From Bacteroidales bacterium (GTDB taxonomy: Bacteria; Bacteroidota; Bacteroidia; Bacteroidales; P3): a stretch of 64,000 bases of DNA. The notes under the pieces were generated by a model. That model ran no database searches. It was not told the origin of the DNA and worked only from the letters and a program-made list of their open reading frames with translations. The DNA is taken from NCBI GenBank assembly GCA_017480225.1, contig JAFVBB010000015.1, positions 1 to 64,000 of the forward strand, in the 5' to 3' direction. The translations under genes were made by a program, and so were the position numbers. This document shows positions 15,489-23,174 of this stretch, piece by piece; the stretch's first letter is position 1, and each line of letters begins with the position of its first letter.

Positions 15489-17246
15489 CTACCACTCTTT
15501 GATGGCTATGTCGCCGTCGTACCAGCCCTTGATGTGCTTGAACAGAGCCTCGGCGGCGGTGCGGCTCTTGGCGCTGCCCATACTGACGTAGAACATGTTG
15601 TTCTTCTCGATGATGTAAGCGTCGCTGCCGAGGTCGTGCAGGCGGGCTGTCATGCGGGCTGCCTTGGCGCGGTCAATGTAGAACCCCGCGATGATGTCGA
15701 AGCCCTGCTTGCTCGATTGCTCCACGTTCACCCTCGTGGCAGGCTCGGCCGGAGGGGTCGCCTGCGGCTTCGGCTGGCGCACCTGCTGCACAGGCGCGGT
15801 GGCCACCTGCCTGTCGGGCTCAATGCCAAGCTCGGACACGAGGGCGTTGAGGATGCTGTCGAGCAGGGCCATGTCGAGCAGCTCGCCCTGCACCTTGAAG
15901 CGCTGGCGCTGGGCGAAACGGTCGCGCATGTGGGGCTCACAATGGTCGTAGACGTAGTCGGCGCGCGGTATCAGGCGCTGCACGGCGAAGCGGTCGGCCA
16001 AAAGCTCGCCAAGTCGGCGGCCAGCATAGTCGCGCACGCGCTCCATCATGGGCGTCTGGGCACCGGTGTAATGGCGGTAGGCCAGGAAGCTGTAGATGTA
16101 GTCGCGCATATAGTTGCACACACGGTCGCGGTTCACAGCCACGGCGCGGCCGTCGTACTCAAGCAGGTCGGTGTTGTAGGTGAGGTCGTTGGTCACCGGG
16201 GCATCGACGTGCGAGCCGCTTGCCGACGACGAATGACCCCTCTGCGGCAGCAGGCCGAAGTGCCAGCACGCCGCGCCTCCCAGCAGGAGCAACAGCAGCA
16301 AAAGCAGCAGCCACAGCCACCAGCGGTTCTTTTTCTTCTTCCCGTCATCCTTCTTTTTGCCAGCGGCGGCCTTCGCCTTCTTGTCTTTCTTGCCCTTTTT
16401 CGCAGCGGCCGGTGCCACAGGCTTGTCAGCCTCACTGCCCGGCTCCACCTTGTCAAGCGCGGCAAGCCGCTCTTCTTCTGCCTTGCGGGCCTCGGCGGCC
16501 ATGCGCTCCTCCTCTGCCTTGCGGGCCTCGGCGGCAAGCCGCTCCTCCTCTGCCTTGCGGGCCTCGGCGGCCAAGCGCTCCTCTTCTGCCTTGCGGGCTT
16601 CGGCGGCCATGCGCTCCTCTTCCGCCTTGCGGGCCTCGGCAGCAAGCCGCTCCTCCTCTGCCTTGCGGGCTTCGGCGGCCATGCGCTCCTCCTCCGCCTT
16701 GCGGGCTTCGGCGGCGAGCCTCTCCTCCTCCGCCTTGCGGGCCTCGGCAGCGAGCCGCTCCTCTTCCGCCTTGCGGGCAGCTGCAGCGGCAGCCCCGGCA
16801 GCAAACCGCGCGAAGGGGTCGGGCTTCGACGAGTGGTCGTAGGTCTTGACGCCCTCTATTGGTTTCTCGCCATCGGTGCTGAGCACCGCGCCATCGTTGG
16901 CATCGAAGGAATACTCACCGTCCGCGCTGCGGCGCAGCGTGCCCAGCTCGCCGAAAGAATGGCCGCCGGTGCGCTGCAACTTGTCGGTGAGGGCGTCGAT
17001 ATAGTTCTTCCACATCTGGCGCGCCACCCCCTCGCCCACGCACTCGCGCTCGGCCAGCGCCTCGACAATCGAGTTGTCGCCACTGGTGGCTGTGTCGAAC
17101 TTGAGCGTGCGGCTGGCGGGGAAGTAGACGCCCCGCTCCGCGTCGTGGTGCGGCGGGCGCGTCTCTGAGCCGAAGGTGCCTATGCCCTCCAGCTCCACCT
17201 GCCTGCCCTGGCGCAGCAACTCAACAATAAGGTCGGTTATGCTCAT
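15489..17246 (-). CDS. HU-like/SPOR-domain membrane protein with repeat region
   Basis: A 585-residue protein. Residues 1-120 resemble the HU-CCDC81 type domain found at the N-terminus of Bacteroidota SPOR proteins (VELEGIGTFGS). Residues 158-264 are nine near-identical 12-residue repeats (RKAEEERLAAEA, L or M at the eighth place) that will form a long charged helix. A lysine-rich segment and one transmembrane helix (WWLWLLLLLLLLLLGG, about 315-335) follow. The C-terminal 70 residues are a SPOR domain, which binds denuded peptidoglycan at division sites. It should span the inner membrane with the N-terminus in the cytosol. Its ATG overlaps the kdsB stop by four bases. Confidence 0.85.
   Translation of the reverse strand: MSITDLIVELLRQGRQVELEGIGTFGSETRPPHHDAERGVYFPASRTLKFDTATSGDNSIVEALAERECVGEGVARQMWKNYIDALTDKLQRTGGHSFGELGTLRRSADGEYSFDANDGAVLSTDGEKPIEGVKTYDHSSKPDPFARFAAGAAAAAARKAEEERLAAEARKAEEERLAAEARKAEEERMAAEARKAEEERLAAEARKAEEERMAAEARKAEEERLAAEARKAEEERLAAEARKAEEERMAAEARKAEEERLAALDKVEPGSEADKPVAPAAAKKGKKDKKAKAAAGKKKDDGKKKKNRWWLWLLLLLLLLLLGGAACWHFGLLPQRGHSSSASGSHVDAPVTNDLTYNTDLLEYDGRAVAVNRDRVCNYMRDYIYSFLAYRHYTGAQTPMMERVRDYAGRRLGELLADRFAVQRLIPRADYVYDHCEPHMRDRFAQRQRFKVQGELLDMALLDSILNALVSELGIEPDRQVATAPVQQVRQPKPQATPPAEPATRVNVEQSSKQGFDIIAGFYIDRAKAARMTARLHDLGSDAYIIEKNNMFYVSMGSAKSRTAAEALFKHIKGWYDGDIAIKEW
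16452..16775 (-). repeat. nine tandem 36-bp coding repeats
   Basis: Nine in-frame 36-bp units encode RKAEEERLAAEA. The units differ mainly at synonymous sites and at one Leu/Met codon. The last unit runs into LDK. Such arrays tend to vary in copy number between strains. Confidence 0.9.
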
Positions 17247-18031
17247 ATCTCGTTTTTCTTTTTGTCTTGTTCGATGAAGGCCTCGGCAGCCGCCAGGTCC
17301 TCGGGGGTGTCGATGCCGATGTTGGCGCGTGGGGTGACGCGCACGGCGATGCTGTGGCCCGCGGCAAGCCAGCGCAGCTGCTCAAGCCGCTCGGCCTGCT
17401 CGAGCGCGCCCTGCGGCAGCCGGCACACGGCCTGCAGCACGGACGCACGGTAGGCATAGACGCCCACATGCTTGTAGTACACGCCCAGGTCGAGCCACCG
17501 CTCCGGCTCGGCGTCGCGGCGGTAGGGTATCGGCTGGCGGCTGAAGTAGAGCGCCTGCCCCCGGTCGCCCACCACCACCTTCACGTTGTTGGGCGACATC
17601 AGCTCGCCAACCGAGCGTATGGGAGTGGCCAGCGTGGCAATCTGCACCGACGGATCGTCGAAGCAGTCCACCAGCGCGCGCAGCTGGACAGGGTCGACAA
17701 ACGGTTCGTCGCCCTGCACGTTGACCACCACGTCGTAGCGCAGGTCCTCCTCGCGCTCCAGCGTGCGCAGGGCCTCGGCGCAGCGGTCGGTGCCGCTCTG
17801 GCAGTCGTCCGAGGTGAACACCACGTTGGAGCCCCACCCCTCGGCGGCGTCGGCTATGCGAATGTCGTCGGTGGCCACGAAAACGTCCCACTCGCGCGTC
17901 GACACGGCCTCGGTCACCCACCGCAGCACGGGCTTGCCGCCCAGCATGGCCAGCGGCTTGCCGGGGAAGCGCGACGAGGCGTAGCGCGCCGGAATCACAA
18001 CGGCCACCTGGAGTTCGTCAACGAGCGTCAC
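17243..18031 (-). CDS. kdsB: CMP-KDO synthetase
   Basis: A 262-residue cytidylyltransferase that activates 3-deoxy-manno-octulosonate as CMP-KDO for lipid A assembly. The N-terminal VVIPARYASSRFPGKPLAM and the downstream VVNVQGDEPFVDP are diagnostic. The ATG at 18031 overlaps the deoxynucleoside kinase gene by 14 bases and gives seven residues before the usual family start; a GTG at about 18007 would give the standard length. Its product confirms a Gram-negative envelope with KDO-containing lipopolysaccharide. It is coupled to the SPOR gene by an ATGA overlap. Confidence 0.95.
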   Translation of the reverse strand: MTLVDELQVAVVIPARYASSRFPGKPLAMLGGKPVLRWVTEAVSTREWDVFVATDDIRIADAAEGWGSNVVFTSDDCQSGTDRCAEALRTLEREEDLRYDVVVNVQGDEPFVDPVQLRALVDCFDDPSVQIATLATPIRSVGELMSPNNVKVVVGDRGQALYFSRQPIPYRRDAEPERWLDLGVYYKHVGVYAYRASVLQAVCRLPQGALEQAERLEQLRWLAAGHSIAVRVTPRANIGIDTPEDLAAAEAFIEQDKKKNEI

Positions 18032-18671
18032 CCTCAGCCTCCTTTCCCCCGAAAAGCCCGTTGAACTGGGCGTCTATTTTCTCGATGATGACACCCAGGT
18101 CCTCGCGCCGCTCCACAAAGTCGAGCACGTCGGTGTCGACCACCAGCATGTTGCCCTCATACTGCTCCGCCCACTGCTCGTAGCGCACATTGAGGTTGGT
18201 GAGGTAGTCGAGGCGTATGCCACGCTCAAGCTCGCGTCCGCGCTTCTGTATGTGGCGTATCAGTGTCGGCACGTCGCCGCGCACATAGATGAGCAGGTCG
18301 GGCTTGGGGATGAGGCCGTAGGTTAGTTCGAAGAGCTTGGTGTAGGTGGCAAGGTCGCGCGTGGTCATCACGCCGATGCCCTGCAGGTTGGGCGCGAAGA
18401 CAGCCGCGTCGTCGTAGAGCGAGCGGTCGCGCACGAAGCTGACGCCCTCGGCGGCCAGCCCGGCCAGCTGCTTCACATTGGCGTAGAGCATGTGCACCAT
18501 CATGTTGAACGACCACCGCCGCTGGTCCTCGTAGAAACTGGCCAGGTAGGGGTTCTCCTCCTCCGGCCCATAGACCGCCCTGTAGCCGTAGTGCCGCGCC
18601 AGAAGGCGCGTCAGCTCGGTCTTGCCGGCCCCTATATTTCCCGATATTGCGATCTGCATATACTTTTCCAT
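18018..18671 (-). CDS. deoxynucleoside kinase
   Basis: A 217-residue deoxynucleoside kinase of the dAK/dGK type. The P-loop GNIGAGKT begins about residue 11, followed by the substrate-binding E-x-N-PYLASFYED and the DRSLYDDAAVF motif. RGRELERGIRLDYL matches the lid region. It phosphorylates deoxyribonucleosides for salvage; the preferred base cannot be told from sequence. A second start four codons in (MQIAIS) is equally possible. First gene of the unit that continues into kdsB, the SPOR gene, trmB and yebC. Confidence 0.88.
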   Translation of the reverse strand: MEKYMQIAISGNIGAGKTELTRLLARHYGYRAVYGPEEENPYLASFYEDQRRWSFNMMVHMLYANVKQLAGLAAEGVSFVRDRSLYDDAAVFAPNLQGIGVMTTRDLATYTKLFELTYGLIPKPDLLIYVRGDVPTLIRHIQKRGRELERGIRLDYLTNLNVRYEQWAEQYEGNMLVVDTDVLDFVERREDLGVIIEKIDAQFNGLFGGKEAEGDAR

Positions 18672-18740
18672 ACGCCATGCCGACCCTTACCCATTGAGCA
18701 CAAGCGGCATAGCGGTTCAACATTGCTTGCTTTAAGACCG

Positions 18741-18748
18741 CAAATTTA
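18741..18748 (-). promoter_or_regulatory. -7 box for the deoxynucleoside kinase unit
   Basis: On the minus strand TAAATTTG then C, 70 bases before the gene start. At 19 bases upstream there is only TTTTA, so the -33 element is weak. Confidence 0.55.
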
Positions 18749-18856
18749 CACATTTTTCCGCAATCTATAAAAATTATTTTCACCCAGGCCGCACTTTCAA
18801 TACGCAGCGTGCCGACAGCAGGCATGGCTAATTACCAGACAGTTACGAGCAGTATT

Positions 18857-18881
18857 CCAACATACAGCACTGATAATCAGC
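18857..18881 (-). repeat. distal module beside repeat copy 3
   Basis: Read on the minus strand it begins GCTGATTATCAGTGCTGTAT. Related sequence lies beside copies 4 and 5, and again without a hairpin near 32.9-33.0 kb. It is 28 bases from the element core, on the same side as the conserved TGTTGACATTGCCTT flank. Confidence 0.55.
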
Positions 18882-18909
18882 CTCGCGCGGCATCAAGGCA
18901 ATGTCAACA

Positions 18910-19012
18910 CCGTCTGTTCTTCGATTGTTCTCCGATTGTTCTTCGATTGTTCTTCGATTTAGCATCGGAGAACAATCGAAGAACAATCGGAGAACAGTCG
19001 GAGAACAGAGCC
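18910..19012. repeat. 11-bp-module hairpin element, copy 3 (inverted)
   Basis: Four left and four right modules around ttagc, 103 bp. Here the right arm is the degenerate one (last module GTCGGAGAACA, end GAGCC), and the conserved outer flank GGCAATGTCAACA is on the left, so this copy is inverted relative to copies 1, 4 and 5. It sits between two divergent genes. An open frame running through it continues into nadC. Confidence 0.93.
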
Positions 19013-19074
19013 TCCTGGCATGGCGCCACAGCGCGGGCGGGCGCTTTTTTTGGCGGCGAATGCGGAAAAATGCG

Positions 19075-19082
19075 TATCTTTG
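19075..19082 (+). promoter_or_regulatory. -7 box of nadC
   Basis: TATCTTTG then CAC, 64 bases before the nadC ATG. TTTG lies 22 bases upstream, slightly too far for a perfect -33. It starts 63 bases after repeat copy 3, which places the repeat outside the transcript. Confidence 0.7.
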
Positions 19083-19146
19083 CACAACGCAACGACCCGA
19101 CGGAAGGGCGTTCAAATCATTCTACAAATCGAAAAAACAGGCTGTT

Positions 19147-19992
19147 ATGACGACACTACCTGACATTGACAAGCTGATAGAAATGGCCCTCGGCGAGGAT
19201 ATTGGCGACGGCGACCACTCGACACTGGCGTGCATTCCGCACGACGCCACAGGCACCGCCAAGATGGTGGCCAAGCAGGCCGGCGTGCTCTGCGGAGCCG
19301 AGGTCGGGAAAAGGGTGTTCGAGCTGGTGGACGGCGGCCTGGAGGTGACCCTTGCAAAACACGACGGCGACAGCCTGGCGCCCGGCGACACGGTGATGAC
19401 CGTGGCCGGACGCAGCGGCTCCATTCTCACCGCCGAGCGCACCGCGCTCAATTTCATGCAGCGCCTTTCGGGCATAGCCACCGAGACGCGCCGCATGGTG
19501 GCCATGCTCGACGGGTTGCACACCCGCCTGCTCGACACGCGCAAGACGACGCCCAACATGCGCCTGCTGGAGAAGTACGCCGTCAAGTGCGGCGGCGGCA
19601 CCAACCACCGCATCGGGCTCTACGACATGGTGATGCTCAAGGACAACCACATCGACTTCGCCGGAGGAGTGGAGCAGGCCATCGACCGCACGCACGAGTA
19701 CCTGCGCCGCACAGGGCGCGGGCTGAAGATAGAGATCGAGGTGCGCTCGCTCGACGAGCTGCGCCGTGTGCTGGCACACGGCGGCGTGGACCGCATCATG
19801 CTCGACAACTTCGACGTGGCGACCCTCGGCGAGGCCGTGCGCCTCATCGGCGGGCGCTTCGAGACCGAGGCCAGCGGGGGCATCACCGACGCCACGCTGC
19901 GCTCCTACGCAGAGACGGGGGTTGACTTCATCTCGGTGGGCGCGTTGACGCACCACATCAAGAGCCTCGACCTGTCGCTGGTGAAGAAGTAG
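19147..19992 (+). CDS. nadC: nicotinate-nucleotide pyrophosphorylase
   Basis: A 281-residue quinolinate phosphoribosyltransferase that makes nicotinate mononucleotide for NAD synthesis. Key stretches are [18 protein letters not shown], the substrate-binding [25 protein letters not shown] region, and MLKDNH. The open frame reaches back to 18901 through repeat copy 3, but the true start is the ATG at 19147: it gives the family N-terminus and follows the promoter. nadA and nadB are not nearby. It is first of a plus-strand run; the next gene begins at the base after its stop. Confidence 0.95.
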   Translation: [281 protein letters not shown]

Positions 19993-21042
19993 GTGGACGT
20001 CAGGGCATATACCAGGCTCCTGGCCGGCAAGCTGCGCAGGCTGGCGCGGCGCACGCTCTATTGGAGGCCGGTGCGCTCGTCGCTCTACTTCCTGCAGCAC
20101 GTGTCGCTGCCGGGCAACCGGGGGGTGCCTGTCTACGACGTGCTGCGCTTCTTCCTGCGCGGCATATTCAACGGCGACCTCAACCAACGCGCCAAGGGGC
20201 TGGCCTACAGCTTCCTCACCGCCATGCCGCCGCTCATGATATTCTTCTTCACGCTGGTGGCCTACTTCCCGGTCGACGGCCTGCAGGACGAGCTGCTGGC
20301 ACAGCTGGGCGAGGTAATCCCGGCCAAGATAATGAACCCCATGTCGAACACCGTCAACGACGTCATGGGCCACCGCCACTCGACGCTGCTCTCCGTGGGC
20401 TTCATCTCGTCGGTGCTGCTGGCTGCCAACGGCCTGATGGGCATGATCACCAGCCTCAACTTCGCCAACCGCAGCGTGGAGAAGCGCCCTTATGTGCAGC
20501 GCTACCTGCTGAGCGTGATGATGGTCTTCGCGCTCTACGTGGTGGTGGTGGTCACGCTGGCGCTGCTGCTCGGCCACAAACTGCTGCTGCAGCTGATCTT
20601 CAGCCAGGGCTGGCTCACCAACACCAAGGCCAACACACTGCTATTCAACGCCGGCAGGTGGACGCTGATGATAGCCGCCACGCTGCTCACCGTGTCGTCC
20701 ATCTACTACTGGGCACCCGCGAAGAAGATGCGGGTGGGCTTTTTCAGCGCGGGCAGCGTGCTGGCCACGGCGATGTTCTTCGTGCTGAGCTGGGCGCTGG
20801 GGCTCTACCTCAACAACTTCAGCCGCTACAACCTGGTGTACGGCTCCATAGGCACCCTGCTGATGCTCATGTTCTGGGTGCGCTTCAACTGCATAGTGAT
20901 GCTGGTGGGCTACGAGCTGAACATCAGCATATACAACGGCAGCATCATAAAGCAGAACCGCGACAGCAAGCGGCAGCTGCGACAGAGAATACAATACCAA
21001 CGCAATGATAATACAGAAAAGCCACGGACGGGTGGTGAATGA
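19993..21042 (+). CDS. YihY/BrkB-family membrane protein
   Basis: A 349-residue inner-membrane protein with about six transmembrane helices. Family marks are KGLAYSFLTAMPPLMIFFF, the ASLNF-like ITSLNFANR segment and the terminal GSIGTLLMLMFWVRFNCIVMLVGYELN. The start is GTG, immediately after the nadC stop with no gap; no ATG is available before the first helix. Often mislabelled ribonuclease BN, this family has no proven function. The basic tail overlaps the next gene by 38 bases. Confidence 0.88.
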   Translation: MDVRAYTRLLAGKLRRLARRTLYWRPVRSSLYFLQHVSLPGNRGVPVYDVLRFFLRGIFNGDLNQRAKGLAYSFLTAMPPLMIFFFTLVAYFPVDGLQDELLAQLGEVIPAKIMNPMSNTVNDVMGHRHSTLLSVGFISSVLLAANGLMGMITSLNFANRSVEKRPYVQRYLLSVMMVFALYVVVVVTLALLLGHKLLLQLIFSQGWLTNTKANTLLFNAGRWTLMIAATLLTVSSIYYWAPAKKMRVGFFSAGSVLATAMFFVLSWALGLYLNNFSRYNLVYGSIGTLLMLMFWVRFNCIVMLVGYELNISIYNGSIIKQNRDSKRQLRQRIQYQRNDNTEKPRTGGE

Positions 21043-22231
21043 GCCCGTCGACGAAAGCAAGAATTTCAAGATGGTGGCCAAGACGATGGTCAACCTGGAG
21101 GAGGCTCTGGCCGACGAGCTCACCGCCATGGGCGCCAAGAACGTGACGGTGGGCACGCGCGCCGTCGAGTTCGAGGGCGACATGCGCCTGCTCTACCGCG
21201 CCAACTACACCAGCCGCACCGCGCTGGCCATACTGCGGCCCTTCGCCGAGTTCGACGCCGACGACGACCAGCAGCTCTACGACCAGGTGTACCGCATCCG
21301 CTGGGAGAAGCTGATGGACTGCGACTGCACTTTCATGATCGACTCCACCACCAGCGGCGAGGTGTTCACACACAGCTACTATGCCGCTCTCAAGACGAAG
21401 GACGCCATCGTGGACCGCTTCCGCCGCAACTTCGGCAAGCGCCCCTCGATAGACACCGAGATGCCCGACTACAAGTTTAACCTCCACATACGCGACAACC
21501 ACGTCACCCTGCTCATGAACTCGAGCGGAAGCTCGCTCCACAAGCGAGGCTACCGACAGGGCGTGGGTGTGGCGCCCATCAACGAGGTGCTGGCCGCCGG
21601 GCTGCTGAAGCTGGCCGGGTGGGACTGCACCACCAACTTCTACGACCCCATGTGCGGCAGCGGCACCATGCTCATCGAGGCAGCCATGGCGGCCAACGCA
21701 ATACCCGCACAGTACTACCGCACAGAGCCCTTCGGCTTCATGCGCTGGAAAGAGTTCAACAACTCGGAATGGAAGAGTGTCAAGGCCGAGGAAGACCGCA
21801 AGATAGGCAGCATTGACTTCGAGGGCGAGATATGGGGCAACGACATCAACCCCACGGTAATCGACCAGTGCGAGAAAAACCTCGTCTACACCAAGCTGCA
21901 CCACGACGTGATGCTGCACGTGGGCGACTTCGCCGAGCAGGACCCGCCGGCAGGACGCACCCTCATAGTGACCAACCCGCCCTACGGCGAGCGCATCAAG
22001 GTTGACGACCTCAACGCCATGTACGAGAGGCTTGGCGACACCTTCAAGCAGCGCTACGGCAAGGACTGCCAGGTGTGGCTCATCACCAGCGACTTCGAGG
22101 CCATGAAGCACATCGGACTGCACCCTTCGCGCAAAATACAGGTGCAGAACGGCTCGCTCGACTGCCGCTTCCTGAAGTTCGAGCTCTACGAGGGCTCGCG
22201 CAAAGGCAAGCGCCGCGACGATGATCAGTAG
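21005..22231 (+). CDS. RlmL-type RNA methyltransferase
   Basis: A 408-residue class I RNA methyltransferase with a THUMP domain (about 60-160) and a Rossmann catalytic domain. DPMCGSGTMLIEAA is motif I and TNPPYGERI is motif IV, the NPPY signature of N-methylation of guanine. It corresponds to the N-terminal half of E. coli RlmL, which methylates G2445 of 23S rRNA; the C-terminal RlmK half is absent. The start at 21005 overlaps the preceding gene by 38 bases; an ATG at 21071 (MVAKTMVN) would avoid this and is a fair alternative. Confidence 0.88.
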   Translation: MIIQKSHGRVVNEPVDESKNFKMVAKTMVNLEEALADELTAMGAKNVTVGTRAVEFEGDMRLLYRANYTSRTALAILRPFAEFDADDDQQLYDQVYRIRWEKLMDCDCTFMIDSTTSGEVFTHSYYAALKTKDAIVDRFRRNFGKRPSIDTEMPDYKFNLHIRDNHVTLLMNSSGSSLHKRGYRQGVGVAPINEVLAAGLLKLAGWDCTTNFYDPMCGSGTMLIEAAMAANAIPAQYYRTEPFGFMRWKEFNNSEWKSVKAEEDRKIGSIDFEGEIWGNDINPTVIDQCEKNLVYTKLHHDVMLHVGDFAEQDPPAGRTLIVTNPPYGERIKVDDLNAMYERLGDTFKQRYGKDCQVWLITSDFEAMKHIGLHPSRKIQVQNGSLDCRFLKFELYEGSRKGKRRDDDQ

Positions 22232-23144
22232 CGCCGACGTGAAACGCGCGGCAGCCGAGGCAGGCTTCGACGCCTGCGGGGTGGCACGCGCGGCAGCGCT
22301 GGGCGGCGCGGGGGCAACACTGCGGCAATGGCTGGACGAAGGGCGCCACGCGGGGCTTGGCTACATGGAGCGCAACGTGGACATGCGCCTCGACCCGCGC
22401 CTGCTGGTGCCGGGGGCGAAAAGCGTGGTGAGCGTGGCCCTGGGCTACAACCCCTCGCGCCTCATGCAGGGGCCGGGCCGGGTGGCGCGCTACGCTTACG
22501 GCGACGACTACCACGACACCATACGATCCATGCTGCACCGCATGAAAGACGCCCTCGGCATCGAGGCCAAGGTGTGCTGCGACACAGCCCCCATCAGCGA
22601 CAAGCACTGGGCGGCGCAGGCCGGGCTAGGCTGGATAGGCAGGCACACACTGCTGGTGACCCCCGACTGGGGCTCGTGGGTGAACCTGGGTGAACTGGTG
22701 ACCACCGAGGAATGCGACCATTACGACACCCCGGCCGCCGCGCCATGCCAGGCCTGCCACCGATGCGTCGACGCCTGCCCCAACCACGCCCTCGCCGCCA
22801 GTGGCCCGCCAACCATCGACCTGCGCCGCTGCACAGCCTACCACACCATAGAAAGCCGCGCCGACGACCTGCCGCCCTCGCTCGTCACCGCAGGCTACGC
22901 CTTCGGGTGCGACCTCTGCCAGCAGGCCTGCCCGCACAACACGCGCCCCGGCCTGCGAACCCGCGAGGTAGACGCCAGCCGCATTGCGACCCTGGAAAGC
23001 ATGGGCTCGATGGACGAGCAGGCTTTCCGCAAGGCGGTGAAGCACACCTCGATGAGCCGCATCAAATACCCGCAATGGCAGCGCAACCTCAACCGCGCCG
23101 CACCCCACGGTGGCGGAGAAAACAGCGCGCCAGGCTCCGAATGA
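22221..23144 (+). CDS. queG: epoxyqueuosine reductase
   Basis: A 307-residue cobalamin and iron-sulfur enzyme that performs the last step of queuosine synthesis on tRNA. The catalytic aspartate lies in CCDTAPISDKHWAAQAGLGWIG. Two [4Fe-4S] binding motifs, CQACHRCVDACP and CDLCQQACP, are intact. The C-terminal HEAT-like region of E. coli QueG is absent, as in shorter members. It overlaps the methyltransferase gene by 11 bases. Its cofactor is B12, and the next gene encodes a BtuB-like TonB receptor, a suggestive link. Confidence 0.94.
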   Translation: MISSADVKRAAAEAGFDACGVARAAALGGAGATLRQWLDEGRHAGLGYMERNVDMRLDPRLLVPGAKSVVSVALGYNPSRLMQGPGRVARYAYGDDYHDTIRSMLHRMKDALGIEAKVCCDTAPISDKHWAAQAGLGWIGRHTLLVTPDWGSWVNLGELVTTEECDHYDTPAAAPCQACHRCVDACPNHALAASGPPTIDLRRCTAYHTIESRADDLPPSLVTAGYAFGCDLCQQACPHNTRPGLRTREVDASRIATLESMGSMDEQAFRKAVKHTSMSRIKYPQWQRNLNRAAPHGGGENSAPGSE

Positions 23145-23174
23145 GCAAAACACAACCAACAACACAATACAACA

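Noticed and set aside
19156-20577. 473-codon open frame antisense to nadC and the YihY gene
   Set aside because: His/Gln-rich shadow translation of GC-rich genes on the other strand.
19993-21042. Ribonuclease BN
   Set aside because: The YihY/BrkB family was once labelled RNase BN, but that activity belongs to another protein; the gene encodes a membrane protein without nuclease motifs.
23145-23174. Cobalamin riboswitch before the TonB receptor
   Set aside because: Only 30 bases separate it from queG, too short for the aptamer, and no B12-box is visible.
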